A stretch of DNA of 64,000 bases from Sphingomonas sp. NFR04 (lineage in GTDB: Bacteria > Pseudomonadota > Alphaproteobacteria > Sphingomonadales > Sphingomonadaceae), in NCBI RefSeq assembly GCF_900114095.1, contig NZ_FORV01000004.1, forward strand, positions 1 to 64,000, written 5' to 3'. The position numbers and the translations under genes were made by a program. Below are positions 52,186 through 62,465 of this stretch, one piece after another. Under the pieces are notes generated by a model that was given only the letters and a program-made list of their open reading frames with translations, was not told the origin of the DNA and did no database searches. Position 1 is the first letter of the stretch. The number at the start of each line of letters is the position of its first letter.

Positions 52186-55100
52186 CCACCCGCGACGACG
52201 TTCTATCTTTTCTACGCGACCCTCAAGCATTCGCGGCGACCGCGGTCGATCGCGATCTGTGGATCGAGGGGTTGGCGGGCTTTGCGATCCCATCGATCGA
52301 GGCGAACGAGGATCGTCCACTGCGCCCCGCCCAAGATGCCGCCTGGCGTGGCTTAGCCGATCACCGTGCGGGACTCGTGCTCGGCCCGCCGGGCACAGGT
52401 AAAACCCATCTGCTCTCCTGGCTGATCACGGGTGACGGCGCGATCCGCGCGCAGCACCAACGCACGGCGCGGACCCTCGTAACTGCCTTCACCAAAAACG
52501 CCGTCGGCAATGTACTCGACGCGGTGGCCAAGCGACAGGCGATCCACGATACAGCGGCGCCGGCGCCGATTTTCTATGGCGCGCCGCCCAGCGGTGGGCT
52601 GTCGGCCGGCGTGCAACTTATCGGCCGCGGCGATGAGGCCGATGTCGAGCAGGCCATCGCAAGCGGACGGACCGTCATCGGGGCTACGATCTGGTCGCTC
52701 TATCGGCTGATCGCGTCCGGCGCGCTCCCAACCGTCGACGGCCCTACCGCACCCCTATTTGATCTGATCTGCATCGATGAAGCGTCGCAGATGGTGCTCG
52801 GCCAGGGGCTGATGGCGCTCGCCGGAATGGCGCCCAATTGCCGCATCGTCGTCTCGGGCGATGACCAGCAATTGCCGCCCGTGCGTTCGATGCGCTCGAC
52901 GAAGATCAACGACCGCGAGATGGGTGGTTCGCTCTACGCCTTCCTCAAATCTGCCAACGCCGCCGAGTTTCCGCTCGAAGAGACGTTTCGGCTCAATGCG
53001 CCGCTTGCCAGCTTTCCCGAGCGCAAATTCTATCCCGGCCGCTATATCTCGGTTGCGCCCGATGAACGCCTCGCGTTGAAACCAGACTGGCGTGACGACC
53101 TCGACTTGGTGTCGCGCATCGCGCTCGATCCTGCGCTCCCGATCGTCGTTCTCGTGCATGACGGACCCGCCGCGGCAACCTCAAACCCGTTCGAAGCCAA
53201 TCTCGCCGCCAAGCTGACCCTTGAGATTGCTGATCGTGTAACCGGGTCGACCGGCCCGATCTCTTCGGCGGTCTTCTGGTCGGAGACGGCAGCGGTCGTC
53301 AGTCCGCACCGCGCCCAGAATGCTGCGATCCGCGCGTTGATGCCGGTCGCGCTCAAAGCCGACGCCTTTGTTGAGACCGTCGACCGCATCCAGGGCAAGG
53401 AGCGCGATGCGATCATCCTGTCCTATTGCGTTGCCGATCCCGAATTCGCGCTTGCCGAGGCAGAGTTCATCTTCTCGCCCGAGCGGCTCAATGTCGCCAC
53501 AACGCGCGCACGCACTAAGCTTATCCTCCTTATCAGCCGGCGCCTGCTCGAGGCTGCGCCGACCGAACAGGAGACGATGGACAAGGTCGAGCTGCTGCGC
53601 GAGTTCGTCTATTCCTGCGGCTATGTCACCGAGACGGTACTCGACGGTCCGGGCGGCCGGAAGATCCGCACGCAAATTCGCGCGCGCGGCTTCGATGGCG
53701 ATCCGCACGACCTCGACCTAACCCCTGATACCGTGATCGAGGCCGTGCTCCCAGACATGACCCCTGAACTGGAGGGGCTGCTCGCGGCGATCCGGCGGGT
53801 CGCCGCCGGGAGTGATTATGGCACCGCGACGCTTGGTCAGGTGCGGAAAGCGATGGCTCTTGCTCGCGAGCCCTTTGTCGAATCGCGGACACTGCACCTG
53901 CTCGGCTGGATCTCGCTCGAGCACCTCGAGGGCAAGTTCGGGCGCTATTGGCGGGCTCGACCCTTCGAGGCAGCGCGGCGTGTCTACCCCACTGATATCG
54001 ACACGGTCCGTGCGCGGATCGCGACCGTGGTGCGCGAGGCGCGTGCCGGCAAATACTGCTTCTACGATCGCGCTCGCGACCGTTTCGCCTGGATGTCCGA
54101 GCAAGAAGACGACGTGCTCCTGCCCGTGATTCAGACGCTGCAGGCGGAAGGGTTGCTGACCTTGGGCGCGGCGGGTGGTGCGATGACCATCGCCATGACG
54201 GTGGCCACCGATGAGATCGAAGAACGCGAACCGGACGCGTTATTACCCGCAATCACCGACGATGACTACCGATTGCTGAACCGGCTGGAGGATATTGAGG
54301 CTGCCCGCATCAACTTTGCGATCTTCGACAGCTGGACCTCGATCACATCCCTGGCGCGCGATCAGCGCAAAACCGACGATGATGTGACTGCGGCGCTCTC
54401 GCGGCTCGAAGCACATGGTCATGTCATGCTCGCGGCCGACGCCCGTGTACGTAGCCGGATCGCCGAGCTCGCGCGCGAAATCCGCCATGTGAAGCAGCGC
54501 TTCAAAACCGATGACGCGAGCGACCGGCCCTACCTGGTCCGCAACATCAAGGTCGAACTGCGCGATCGAAACAAGCCAGTGCGCAACCGCCCCCTTCGCG
54601 GAGTGTTCGACGAAGCCATTGCAGCGGCAACGCCGGTCCAGGCAGAAGGCCTAGAAGGTCTCTACCGAGCGCTTGCCGCGCAATGGGGCGAAGGGGCTGC
54701 ACTCGCTGAATTCCAGCGCAAAGGTCTCATCCACGGTCTCGAAGCCTGGCGGAGTGAAGGCCTGTCCGGCATCGCTATCGCCGCCGACACCGGGTCGGGC
54801 AAGACCGAAGCGGCTGCACTGCCGCTGATCGCGGGCGCGCTGGGCGATGCAGTCGATGGCATTGTCGGGGTGCGTGCGATCCTAGCCTATCCCCGCATCC
54901 GTCTCGCGACCAATCAGGCGCAGCGCCTCGCTGGCTATTTGGCGGCCTCGGCAAGCATTCCCAATTTGCCACTGCTGACGCTCGGCCTCCAGGTCGGCGA
55001 CGTGCCTGACAGCTTCGACGCCATGCACGAGCGCTACCGCGAAGTCTGGCGTCCGGCCGGCCCTAACGCGTTCGAGTTTCCGTTCTTTGCCTGTCCGTCC

Positions 55101-58100
55101 TGCGGCCAGGGCCTGCATTTGCGTGCCGGCGGCGGACGCGACGGCGCCGATGCATTGGTCTGCACCACGGGCGACTGGCGCTATGATGGGTGGATCGGAT
55201 CGAAGGCACAACTTCGTGAACGTCCGCCCTCGCTGTTCCTACCGACCACCGATAGCCTCCATCAATGGCTGCATGATCCCCGCTATGGCGCGCTGTTCGG
55301 CGACGATCCGCGCTTCGCACCGCCGCGCGCGCTGCTCGCTGACGAGATCCACCTCTACACGCATATCCACGGTGCACAGGTCGGGATGGCGCTGCGGCGT
55401 CTCGCGGCGCGCGCCGCGACCGGTGGGGCTGACAGCCGGGCAATGGTGGCCATCGGGATGAGCGCGACCATATCCAATCCTGGGGAAGCCTGGGGCCGTC
55501 TGATCGGACGCAGCGATATCCGGACAATCCAGCCAGAAGCAGAGGAACTCGAAGCCAATCCGCGCGGCCGTGAAGTCTTTTATTTCATTCAGCCTGAAGT
55601 GGAATCGCGCGGCGCCGATATCGCGGGCGCCTCGACCACCATCCAGAGCCTTATGTGTCTTGGCCACGGCATGCGTAGGCGCACCGGCGATGAAGGCGGC
55701 TATCGCGGACTCGTTTTCTTCGACTCCATTGACAAAATGCGTCGACTTCACGGCGCCTATTCCGATGCCGAGGAAGGCAAGGAACTCGCGGCGCTGCGCA
55801 TCTCGGACTTTGGTGATGATCCGACCGGCCAGCCTCAGACCCGATGCTGCCAGGAGCCGATCGGCTGCGATCGCTTTGCCGATGGTGAATGCTGGTGGTT
55901 TGCGGCGAACGATACGCGCCAATGCGGAGCGCATGGCCGCCGTGTGGCTGGCAGCCCGCTACGTGTCGCGCGCTCGCCAATTTATTCGGGCACGAGCAGC
56001 GACGCTGAGGCTCTCGTCAAAGGATCGGACGTAGTCTTCGCGACCTCCTCGCTCGAGGTCGGCTATGACGATCCGGATATCACGCTCGTCTATCAGCATT
56101 ATGCACCGCAGAATCTGGCGAGCTTTATCCAGCGCAAAGGCCGAGGTGGGCGTGGCATTGACGATCGGCCGACTACGGCGGTTACATTGTCGATCTATTC
56201 GCCGCGCGACAGTTGGTGGTTTCGGCGCCCGGACGAGATGATCGCGCCTTCGGGCTTTCGGATTCCGCTCAATCCCGACAATTTCTTCGTACGGCGCGGA
56301 CAGGCCCTGGCAACGTTGCTCGACGGTATTTCGCGCGAAGTGGCGCGGGGCGCTGTTGTCGATTTCGACCGCGGGATTACGCCGGCGGTGCTAGCCAAGG
56401 CCGGATCACTGGTTGAAGCGGTGCTCGGACCAGATATCTGGGACGAGCTTGGGGTGAGCGATGCCGCCACTTTCTGGGAGGCAGCGATCGCCGCGCAGCC
56501 AGGCGCGGGCGGTCGCTTCCTGAATGAGGTGCGCCACAATTTCCGCTGGGCACCCGACCTGCTCTTCGACACGATCAACCTGCCATCCCTCGATGTCACC
56601 GGTCCCAATGTGAACGGCGGAGGTGGGGAGGATATTGGCCTCGCCCTGACGACGATCGCACCGGGCAATGCGACACGGCGCTACAATGGCTCGATCGTGC
56701 ATTGGAGGCCGCCAGTCGACGGCCGTGCGCCCTGGCTTGCGTCGAACGATTATGCGAGCGCGTTGCGTCAACCGCTGCGCAGCGACGCCGCTGCACTTTT
56801 GTCAGAACTTCCGCTGGAAGTGCGTGACAGTCTCACCGACCTCCACGAGCACCTCTGCCGGCCGACTGTGGCGACACTTCAGCAGGTCGGCTGGATCGCT
56901 GGTGCGCACTGGACGCCTGAACTTGGCTTCGACGGCACTCGCGATCCGGCGATCGTCCCTCTCGATCCACAGGCCATGCCGCTGCGTCACGACAGCAGTG
57001 CCAGCTTGCGCGGGTTTCTGCTCGTACAAGCCGATCCAGCCGGCGCGCAATCGCTCGGCGACCCGGCTATCCCCGGTTTCACCCAGATCGATGCCCATTT
57101 CGGGGACAAGATCACCGGCAGTGCCTCGGGACTCGAGGTCGCGCGCGTGTTTTGGGGCGCAGATGCCGAACTCAAATTCGACAGCCGGGGCGTCGACCCG
57201 CTGGGTATCTCACAAATCTTCATCGACCCGGCGACTGAGCGACCGCTGCTGCACGGCTACCAGGTGCCGACCGAGGGGGTCCGCTTCACCGTCGACGAAG
57301 CGGCGCTCGCTGCCTTCGTCGAACAGGTCCAGGCAGGTTTCGACGATGACGAAGGGCGGAGGGACTGGCACGAGGCGCAGTTCCTGCGCTACCTTATCGG
57401 AAGTCGCAGCCGTGGCGCTGGCATCGCCGGCTACGACGCCCGGCTGGGGGCCGAACTCATCGCGGCTGCTGCCGGCAATCCAACCTTTGCCCCAAAATTG
57501 CGGCGGCTCGCACGTTTCTGGTCACCGGCGACGCTCGCGACCTTGTTCGAGGATGTGCGCCAGCAATTGCTGAGCCAGCATCCGCTGATGACGGTCACGC
57601 GCGTGGCGCGTGCTGCGGCCAAGCTCGGCGACGACATCTTCCACACGGTGTTGAGCGAAGCATTGAAGGAGGTTCGCAATTCGGAAGCGATGGCCGCCTA
57701 TCTTCACTCCACCGTTCTTCATGGCTTGACGCTGCGCCTCAAATTGCTGGTGGCCCAGGTCGGTCAGGGCGACGAACGGCAATTGTTGGCCCATGCTCGG
57801 CTTCCGCTGCAGTTCGGGGCTGACGCCGATCCTTGCATCACGATATGCGAAGCAGGCGCCCACGGCGACGGCACCATTCGCGGAGTCATCGACAACTGGT
57901 CTGGCCTGAGTGATCTCGTCGCTGCCGGCTACCTCGGCGCCTGTCCGAACGCCGATGAGGATGCGATGGTGCGCGGCTTCTGGGCGATGCCGGAACGGCA
58001 CCCTGCTTGGCGCCTGCTCGATCCGCGTGATCCGACACAACTCGCCAATGTCGCGAAGGAAATCGCGGAAGCTGGAGGTACTGGCGCGCGCGACCGGCTA

Positions 58101-58514
58101 CCACCGGTTCTCACCCGCATCCTGTTCGCCCAGGAGGCGGTCGAAGCCGAGCCATTCATGCTCTTCGAGATCGCCGCCGACATCGAACAGGTACGCGAGC
58201 AGGCTTTCGGACCCGTCGCTCGCCCTGTTCAGGGATGGGAACTCGCATCCGCCGCAGTCGATGCCGCGAAGAGCGGCGCGGCACCTGTGCTAGCCCGCCT
58301 GCTTGGCGCCTATGTCGCACTCGACTCAACCAAGGCCGGTTCGCTATCGCCTGAAGCTCGTCTCGCTGAGCAGGTATTTCGCCTATCGGCGCCGCTTTGT
58401 GCCGATGGTTGCCGAAGCTGCGTCCACCAGTCGAGCGACCTGATGGGCGACAGTCTGGTCGAGGCGAGCGTCAGCCGATCGCTGCTCCAGCAATTCCTTG
58501 CTAGCGTGTCGTGA
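52182..58514 (+). CDS. Giant dual helicase: SF1 (DNA2/NAM7-like) plus SF2 (DEAD-like, DUF1998), DpdJ-like
   Basis: A 2110-residue protein with two motors. Residues about 45-480: SF1 helicase with Walker A GPPGTGKT (68-75), Walker B CIDEASQMVLGQGL (about 198), VVSGDDQQLPPV, TVDRIQGKERDAIILSYCV, LNVATTRARTKLILL. Residues about 840-1420: SF2 helicase with AADTGSGKTEAA (about 870), LLADEIHLYTH (about 1054), GMSATISNP, FATSSLEVGYDDPDI, FIQRKGRGGRG, with Cys clusters CPSCGQ and CCQEPIGCDRF. The C terminus has a DUF1998-like Cys motif (CADGCRSCVHQSSDLMGDSL). The SF2 half is like the DpdJ-type restriction helicases. It is the last gene of the plus operon and overlaps the convergent gene by 14 bases. 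Confidence 0.85.
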   Translation: MTTRDDVLSFLRDPQAFAATAVDRDLWIEGLAGFAIPSIEANEDRPLRPAQDAAWRGLADHRAGLVLGPPGTGKTHLLSWLITGDGAIRAQHQRTARTLVTAFTKNAVGNVLDAVAKRQAIHDTAAPAPIFYGAPPSGGLSAGVQLIGRGDEADVEQAIASGRTVIGATIWSLYRLIASGALPTVDGPTAPLFDLICIDEASQMVLGQGLMALAGMAPNCRIVVSGDDQQLPPVRSMRSTKINDREMGGSLYAFLKSANAAEFPLEETFRLNAPLASFPERKFYPGRYISVAPDERLALKPDWRDDLDLVSRIALDPALPIVVLVHDGPAAATSNPFEANLAAKLTLEIADRVTGSTGPISSAVFWSETAAVVSPHRAQNAAIRALMPVALKADAFVETVDRIQGKERDAIILSYCVADPEFALAEAEFIFSPERLNVATTRARTKLILLISRRLLEAAPTEQETMDKVELLREFVYSCGYVTETVLDGPGGRKIRTQIRARGFDGDPHDLDLTPDTVIEAVLPDMTPELEGLLAAIRRVAAGSDYGTATLGQVRKAMALAREPFVESRTLHLLGWISLEHLEGKFGRYWRARPFEAARRVYPTDIDTVRARIATVVREARAGKYCFYDRARDRFAWMSEQEDDVLLPVIQTLQAEGLLTLGAAGGAMTIAMTVATDEIEEREPDALLPAITDDDYRLLNRLEDIEAARINFAIFDSWTSITSLARDQRKTDDDVTAALSRLEAHGHVMLAADARVRSRIAELAREIRHVKQRFKTDDASDRPYLVRNIKVELRDRNKPVRNRPLRGVFDEAIAAATPVQAEGLEGLYRALAAQWGEGAALAEFQRKGLIHGLEAWRSEGLSGIAIAADTGSGKTEAAALPLIAGALGDAVDGIVGVRAILAYPRIRLATNQAQRLAGYLAASASIPNLPLLTLGLQVGDVPDSFDAMHERYREVWRPAGPNAFEFPFFACPSCGQGLHLRAGGGRDGADALVCTTGDWRYDGWIGSKAQLRERPPSLFLPTTDSLHQWLHDPRYGALFGDDPRFAPPRALLADEIHLYTHIHGAQVGMALRRLAARAATGGADSRAMVAIGMSATISNPGEAWGRLIGRSDIRTIQPEAEELEANPRGREVFYFIQPEVESRGADIAGASTTIQSLMCLGHGMRRRTGDEGGYRGLVFFDSIDKMRRLHGAYSDAEEGKELAALRISDFGDDPTGQPQTRCCQEPIGCDRFADGECWWFAANDTRQCGAHGRRVAGSPLRVARSPIYSGTSSDAEALVKGSDVVFATSSLEVGYDDPDITLVYQHYAPQNLASFIQRKGRGGRGIDDRPTTAVTLSIYSPRDSWWFRRPDEMIAPSGFRIPLNPDNFFVRRGQALATLLDGISREVARGAVVDFDRGITPAVLAKAGSLVEAVLGPDIWDELGVSDAATFWEAAIAAQPGAGGRFLNEVRHNFRWAPDLLFDTINLPSLDVTGPNVNGGGGEDIGLALTTIAPGNATRRYNGSIVHWRPPVDGRAPWLASNDYASALRQPLRSDAAALLSELPLEVRDSLTDLHEHLCRPTVATLQQVGWIAGAHWTPELGFDGTRDPAIVPLDPQAMPLRHDSSASLRGFLLVQADPAGAQSLGDPAIPGFTQIDAHFGDKITGSASGLEVARVFWGADAELKFDSRGVDPLGISQIFIDPATERPLLHGYQVPTEGVRFTVDEAALAAFVEQVQAGFDDDEGRRDWHEAQFLRYLIGSRSRGAGIAGYDARLGAELIAAAAGNPTFAPKLRRLARFWSPATLATLFEDVRQQLLSQHPLMTVTRVARAAAKLGDDIFHTVLSEALKEVRNSEAMAAYLHSTVLHGLTLRLKLLVAQVGQGDERQLLAHARLPLQFGADADPCITICEAGAHGDGTIRGVIDNWSGLSDLVAAGYLGACPNADEDAMVRGFWAMPERHPAWRLLDPRDPTQLANVAKEIAEAGGTGARDRLPPVLTRILFAQEAVEAEPFMLFEIAADIEQVREQAFGPVARPVQGWELASAAVDAAKSGAAPVLARLLGAYVALDSTKAGSLSPEARLAEQVFRLSAPLCADGCRSCVHQSSDLMGDSLVEASVSRSLLQQFLASVS

Positions 58515-59199
58515 TCCCAAGCCGATCGAGCGCGGCATGTTCGGCGAGCCAAGCCTGGACCTTCGGCGTGACCATAGCGAGTGTTGCACGTTTGTCGGCG
58601 AGCGCGTTGATGAACTCACCGACCTCGTCCTCGCCGATCTCGGCGGCGCGTTCGGCTTGAAGCGCGTCATATTCGCTGGATAACGCCGTGACCGATGCAT
58701 GGAGTTCGGTCGCTGAACTGGCATTGGTCGACGCGATGCCCTTCCGTCCGCAGGCCGTCAACCGCGGTCCGAGGTTATTGGCGACATTCATCGAAGCAAG
58801 CAACTCGCCCAGGCCGACCAGCGGCTGGAAGCGCTCATTGGCGAGGACACGCCAATGTTCTCGTAGCGAGCGATCGAGACTGGCAATCGCGCGGATCAGG
58901 TCATTGCTATATTCGTCGACCGCAGCGCGAAGCGCCACCGCATCCTCGGCAGTTTCCAGAGCCTCGCCGACAGATTGCGCGCAGTCGATCATCTCGTCGA
59001 GGATCTCGCGCTGCTGGGCGGGCTTGCCATAATCGATCAGGTCGGCCGTCTCGATCAGCGCGGTCATCCGCTGGATCTGGTGTCCGGCCGTACGGAGTTC
59101 GGCGATCGCCTTGGTAAGACGCTCCCCGAGCGTCCGGCGCGATACGGCGTCGGGCAGTTGCTCGATCAATGCCTCGGCCTCGAGAAGCGCATCGCTCAT
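58501..59199 (-). CDS. Helical protein at the DpdI position
   Basis: A 232-residue, almost entirely alpha-helical protein (MSDALLEAEALIEQLPDAVS, ILDEMIDCAQSVGEALETAE, SLREHWRVLANERFQPLVGL, then HASVTALSSEYDALQAERAA). It overlaps the DpdH gene by ATGA. In described dpd clusters a small gene dpdI accompanies dpdH and dpdG; I assign this gene by place, not by motif. It may be a structural or regulatory subunit of the DpdH ATPase. Its last 14 bases overlap the helicase gene on the other strand. Confidence 0.7.
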   Translation of the reverse strand: MSDALLEAEALIEQLPDAVSRRTLGERLTKAIAELRTAGHQIQRMTALIETADLIDYGKPAQQREILDEMIDCAQSVGEALETAEDAVALRAAVDEYSNDLIRAIASLDRSLREHWRVLANERFQPLVGLGELLASMNVANNLGPRLTACGRKGIASTNASSATELHASVTALSSEYDALQAERAAEIGEDEVGEFINALADKRATLAMVTPKVQAWLAEHAALDRLGITTR

Positions 59200-62100
59200 T
59201 GGCCGGTCTCCGTTTGACCGAACGGCCTGACCGCCGCCCTTAGCGCCACGCCGACCGCTTTGACCTCGCTCAGCGAGCCGCTGCCGCCTGCTTCGCGGAC
59301 GCAGTCCAGCGCATGATTGCGCAACTCCTCGACCGCGCGCTCGCCGGTCTGCGCGGCCGTCAAAATATCCTCGAGATCTCGCGCCGGCTGCTGGGCGAGC
59401 CAGGCCAGGCGCAGAAGTAGTTTGGCCGGAAGCTCCTCTTCCTCGAGTGTGAAGATGAGCGCCTCGGTGCGCATGCCGGCACCTTCGGCGAGGCGCGCCT
59501 TCAGGCGCTCGTGCGCCTGCCGCCAGGCTTGGACCTTGTCCGCTGCCGCTCCCGGCAATTGTTCGGCAATTCCGGTGATGCACCGATCGAGCCGATCGAG
59601 ATGGGTAGCAACGTCTTTGTTGCGTAGCAGCGCCGAGAGCGTCTCGCTGCGGCCCTTGATCTGCCCGAACTCGGTTCGTTCGATATGGCTTCGCTTCTCA
59701 TTCCAGCTTTGGGCCAGGTCGCGCGCACGCTTATAGAGGTCGGGTACCGACCCGCCCTCGGCAGGAACCGGATCACAGCGTCCGCTCTCTCCCATGCGGA
59801 TGATCGCACCGATCAATTGGCTTGAATCGATCAACGCGCTGCCGCCGCCGGTGCCGGTCGCGCTATCGGTGAGGTTGAGACTGATCATCGCACGGAGTTC
59901 GGCGCGCAGCTTCTCGTGAAATCCCTTGGTCGAGGTCAGCCATTCCTGCCAGGGCGCGCTGCGCGCCGCAAAATCGCTTTCCGACAGGCCTTCGTCGCTG
60001 AGGATTGCCCGCAGTTGATCGGTGACCGGCGCGGTGACGCTAGTGACGCCACGCAGGAAGGCGCGGGCGAGCAGGATCTGTCCAAAGGTCGCGACTTGCG
60101 ACCAGCGCGTCCCATTCTCAAGTCGAGGAATTTTGCGATCGAGATGATGCGCCAGATTGACCGACAAGCGCCGCATCATCGTCGCGAGGCTGCGCCGGTG
60201 ATATTCGGCGTCAGCCAGCGACATCTCGGTATCTTGGCGTAGCGAAATGAAAGCTTCGAGGCCATTGCGCGCCCAGGGCGCGGCTGGAAGCACAAAATAG
60301 TCGAGTTGGCGCGTCGCCGTGCCGTGCAGCTTCACCATGTCGCGCGAGATCAGCTTCTCGAACAAGGGCGAGGGCACGCCGAAGGCCCGGCTGTCGATGT
60401 CCTCGATCAGCAGTGCCAGGATATCGTTCCACCGGCTGCCATTTTGGATCGGCGTATCCGGCGACCAACTCCGGATCTCCTCGCGCCGTTGCTCCAGTTC
60501 GCTCTTGGTCGGCATAAGCCGTTTGGGCTTGGGCGCCGAAACGACAGGACGCGCTGGGCGAACGATAGGATTGGGCTTGCGAGCCTCCTCGTCGGCTTCG
60601 TGCTCCCTCGAGGTCGGAAGGATCGGCTGGACGGTAATGATCGGCGTCGGCGCTGCCGGTGACACGCTACCGGCCTCATCCGTTCCGATCCAGGGCAGGC
60701 CGAATGCTTCATACACCGCGCGGCTCGTCCCGGCGAAGGCAAGGCCGTCATCATCGCCGGTGGTGTCAGCTCGATCGGGATTGGCCCAATACGCCAGCAT
60801 GCGGCGCATGCGGGCACGTTCTTCAGGTGCCTCGATCCTGTTATCGACGATCTGCTTCAGGCGCGGCGCCAAAGCGAGGTCGGCGCGGCGATCGGGCCGA
60901 AAAGCATCGGGTTCGATGAAGCTGCCAGGATAGGTGCCCGCGCCAAGACTGTCGGGCTGCAACAGATTGGGATTGAGGATCGCTTGGAGAATGCCACGCG
61001 GCGTCTTCCAGGTTTGGCCGTTGTCATTCTCCTTGAGCGCTTCGTAGAAGCGATCGAAGGCATGCGGCGTAAACGGAAACAGCCCGACGCCGCCTTGCTC
61101 GCCGAAGATTTCGAAACAGGCTTCCTGCCGCGGGCAATCGTTGCAGCGATTGGGCGGCGGCGCCTCATGACCCTCGCGCGCATCGGCCAGCCATCCGTTG
61201 AGCGCGACCGGCCCCGCGCGCACCGCTGCCAGATAGCGCACCACGAACTGCCAGCGCGTCTCGCCCTCGCGCAACGTGGCAACATCCTGCAAGCCATCGG
61301 TTCCCTGTCCCAAGCGCACTTCATGGGTGATGCGCTGGCGGTAATTGCCCTGCAGCTTGTCATAATAGGCCGGGGTGACACCCACGACCGAGATCAGTGG
61401 GCACACCGCTTGTTCACCGGCATCGCCGCGCGCAGCCGCGTTAAACACCAGCACGTCGATCAGGCTGTCATCGAGACCTTCCCAGCTGGTTATGTCCTCG
61501 AGAAGCAGCACTAGCCGCTGCTTCCGGTCGGCGAGCGCCTCGCGCACCTGTCGGAACAGGGTCTTGAGGCCTTGCGCCGAGATCCCCAGAACATTCTGGA
61601 TCGCGTCGTTACGGCGCAGATTGAGCGCGTTGATCAATGCGAGGCTGGTCGGAAACTGGTCGCGATGTTCTTCGGCCAGTTCCTCGGCCAGCCACTGCTG
61701 ATCGCGAAATGCCCGGATTGTGTCGGCCTCGCGCTCCAGGCGGCGCGCCAGGTCATGGCTACGCGCAATCGCGGCCTGGCCACGCAACGGCGGGCACAGA
61801 TCGCCCAGTTCCTGGATATCGAACAGATCGAACGAGGCCGTCGCTGAATTGCGGCCGCCGCCTGCGCCCTCGAGTAGGTCGAGAATTCGTGACGGCGCCT
61901 TCCAGCCGGTCTTGATCGCGGGATGGGCGAGCAATTCGGCCGGCGAAAACGTCTTGCACCACGCTTCATCGGGTAGCGCCCGATCGAAATGACCGGGTTC
62001 GAGCGTATTGGCCAGCGTACTCAAAAAGATGTTAGCGCGGCCGCGTGAGGAGGTGTTCTGGCGCTGACCGAGATTGTCAAATAGCGGCGCAAACTCCGGC

Positions 62101-62465
62101 GGCAGGCGGTCACGGAGCTGGCGCAGCGCACCTTCGAGGCTGCCATCGGCGCGCCGGAGCAGCAGCTTGATGTCGCTCGCGTGCGGCCAGTTGACCGAAA
62201 GCCAGCGGATTAGATGCGACTTGCCCGATCCGGGCTCGCCCTGGACGACGCAAAATGCATGTTCACGGCTCTCATCAGCGAGGGTGTCGAGCACGGCCTG
62301 CTCGTCAATGCCCTTGAACTCCGCGGCATCACGTCCGGCGACGTCAAACCCTTCGATTGGGGTATGGGTTGCAAGAAAGACCGCGTCATTGCCCTCGAGT
62401 GCTTCCGTCACGAAGATCGAGCGCGCGTCCTCGGCGCGCCAGCAGGCGGTGAGAGGCGCGTTCAT
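59196..62465 (-). CDS. dpdH: DpdH-like ATPase of the Dpd restriction arm
   Basis: A 1089-residue P-loop ATPase: NDAVFLATHTPIEGF near residues 26-40, Walker A QGEPGSGKSHLIRWLS (76-83), Walker B-like LVLLLEDITSWEGLDDSLID, VVGVTPAYYDKL, a Cys motif RCNDCPRQEACFEIFG (about 430), then a long helical tail with LIEDIDSRAFGVPSPLFEKL. This layout matches what I know of DpdH, implicated in the restriction-like phenotype region of dpd clusters. Its start overlaps the DpdG stop and its stop overlaps the next gene, so the four genes form one operon entering from the right edge. Confidence 0.8.
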   Translation of the reverse strand: MNAPLTACWRAEDARSIFVTEALEGNDAVFLATHTPIEGFDVAGRDAAEFKGIDEQAVLDTLADESREHAFCVVQGEPGSGKSHLIRWLSVNWPHASDIKLLLRRADGSLEGALRQLRDRLPPEFAPLFDNLGQRQNTSSRGRANIFLSTLANTLEPGHFDRALPDEAWCKTFSPAELLAHPAIKTGWKAPSRILDLLEGAGGGRNSATASFDLFDIQELGDLCPPLRGQAAIARSHDLARRLEREADTIRAFRDQQWLAEELAEEHRDQFPTSLALINALNLRRNDAIQNVLGISAQGLKTLFRQVREALADRKQRLVLLLEDITSWEGLDDSLIDVLVFNAAARGDAGEQAVCPLISVVGVTPAYYDKLQGNYRQRITHEVRLGQGTDGLQDVATLREGETRWQFVVRYLAAVRAGPVALNGWLADAREGHEAPPPNRCNDCPRQEACFEIFGEQGGVGLFPFTPHAFDRFYEALKENDNGQTWKTPRGILQAILNPNLLQPDSLGAGTYPGSFIEPDAFRPDRRADLALAPRLKQIVDNRIEAPEERARMRRMLAYWANPDRADTTGDDDGLAFAGTSRAVYEAFGLPWIGTDEAGSVSPAAPTPIITVQPILPTSREHEADEEARKPNPIVRPARPVVSAPKPKRLMPTKSELEQRREEIRSWSPDTPIQNGSRWNDILALLIEDIDSRAFGVPSPLFEKLISRDMVKLHGTATRQLDYFVLPAAPWARNGLEAFISLRQDTEMSLADAEYHRRSLATMMRRLSVNLAHHLDRKIPRLENGTRWSQVATFGQILLARAFLRGVTSVTAPVTDQLRAILSDEGLSESDFAARSAPWQEWLTSTKGFHEKLRAELRAMISLNLTDSATGTGGGSALIDSSQLIGAIIRMGESGRCDPVPAEGGSVPDLYKRARDLAQSWNEKRSHIERTEFGQIKGRSETLSALLRNKDVATHLDRLDRCITGIAEQLPGAAADKVQAWRQAHERLKARLAEGAGMRTEALIFTLEEEELPAKLLLRLAWLAQQPARDLEDILTAAQTGERAVEELRNHALDCVREAGGSGSLSEVKAVGVALRAAVRPFGQTETGQ

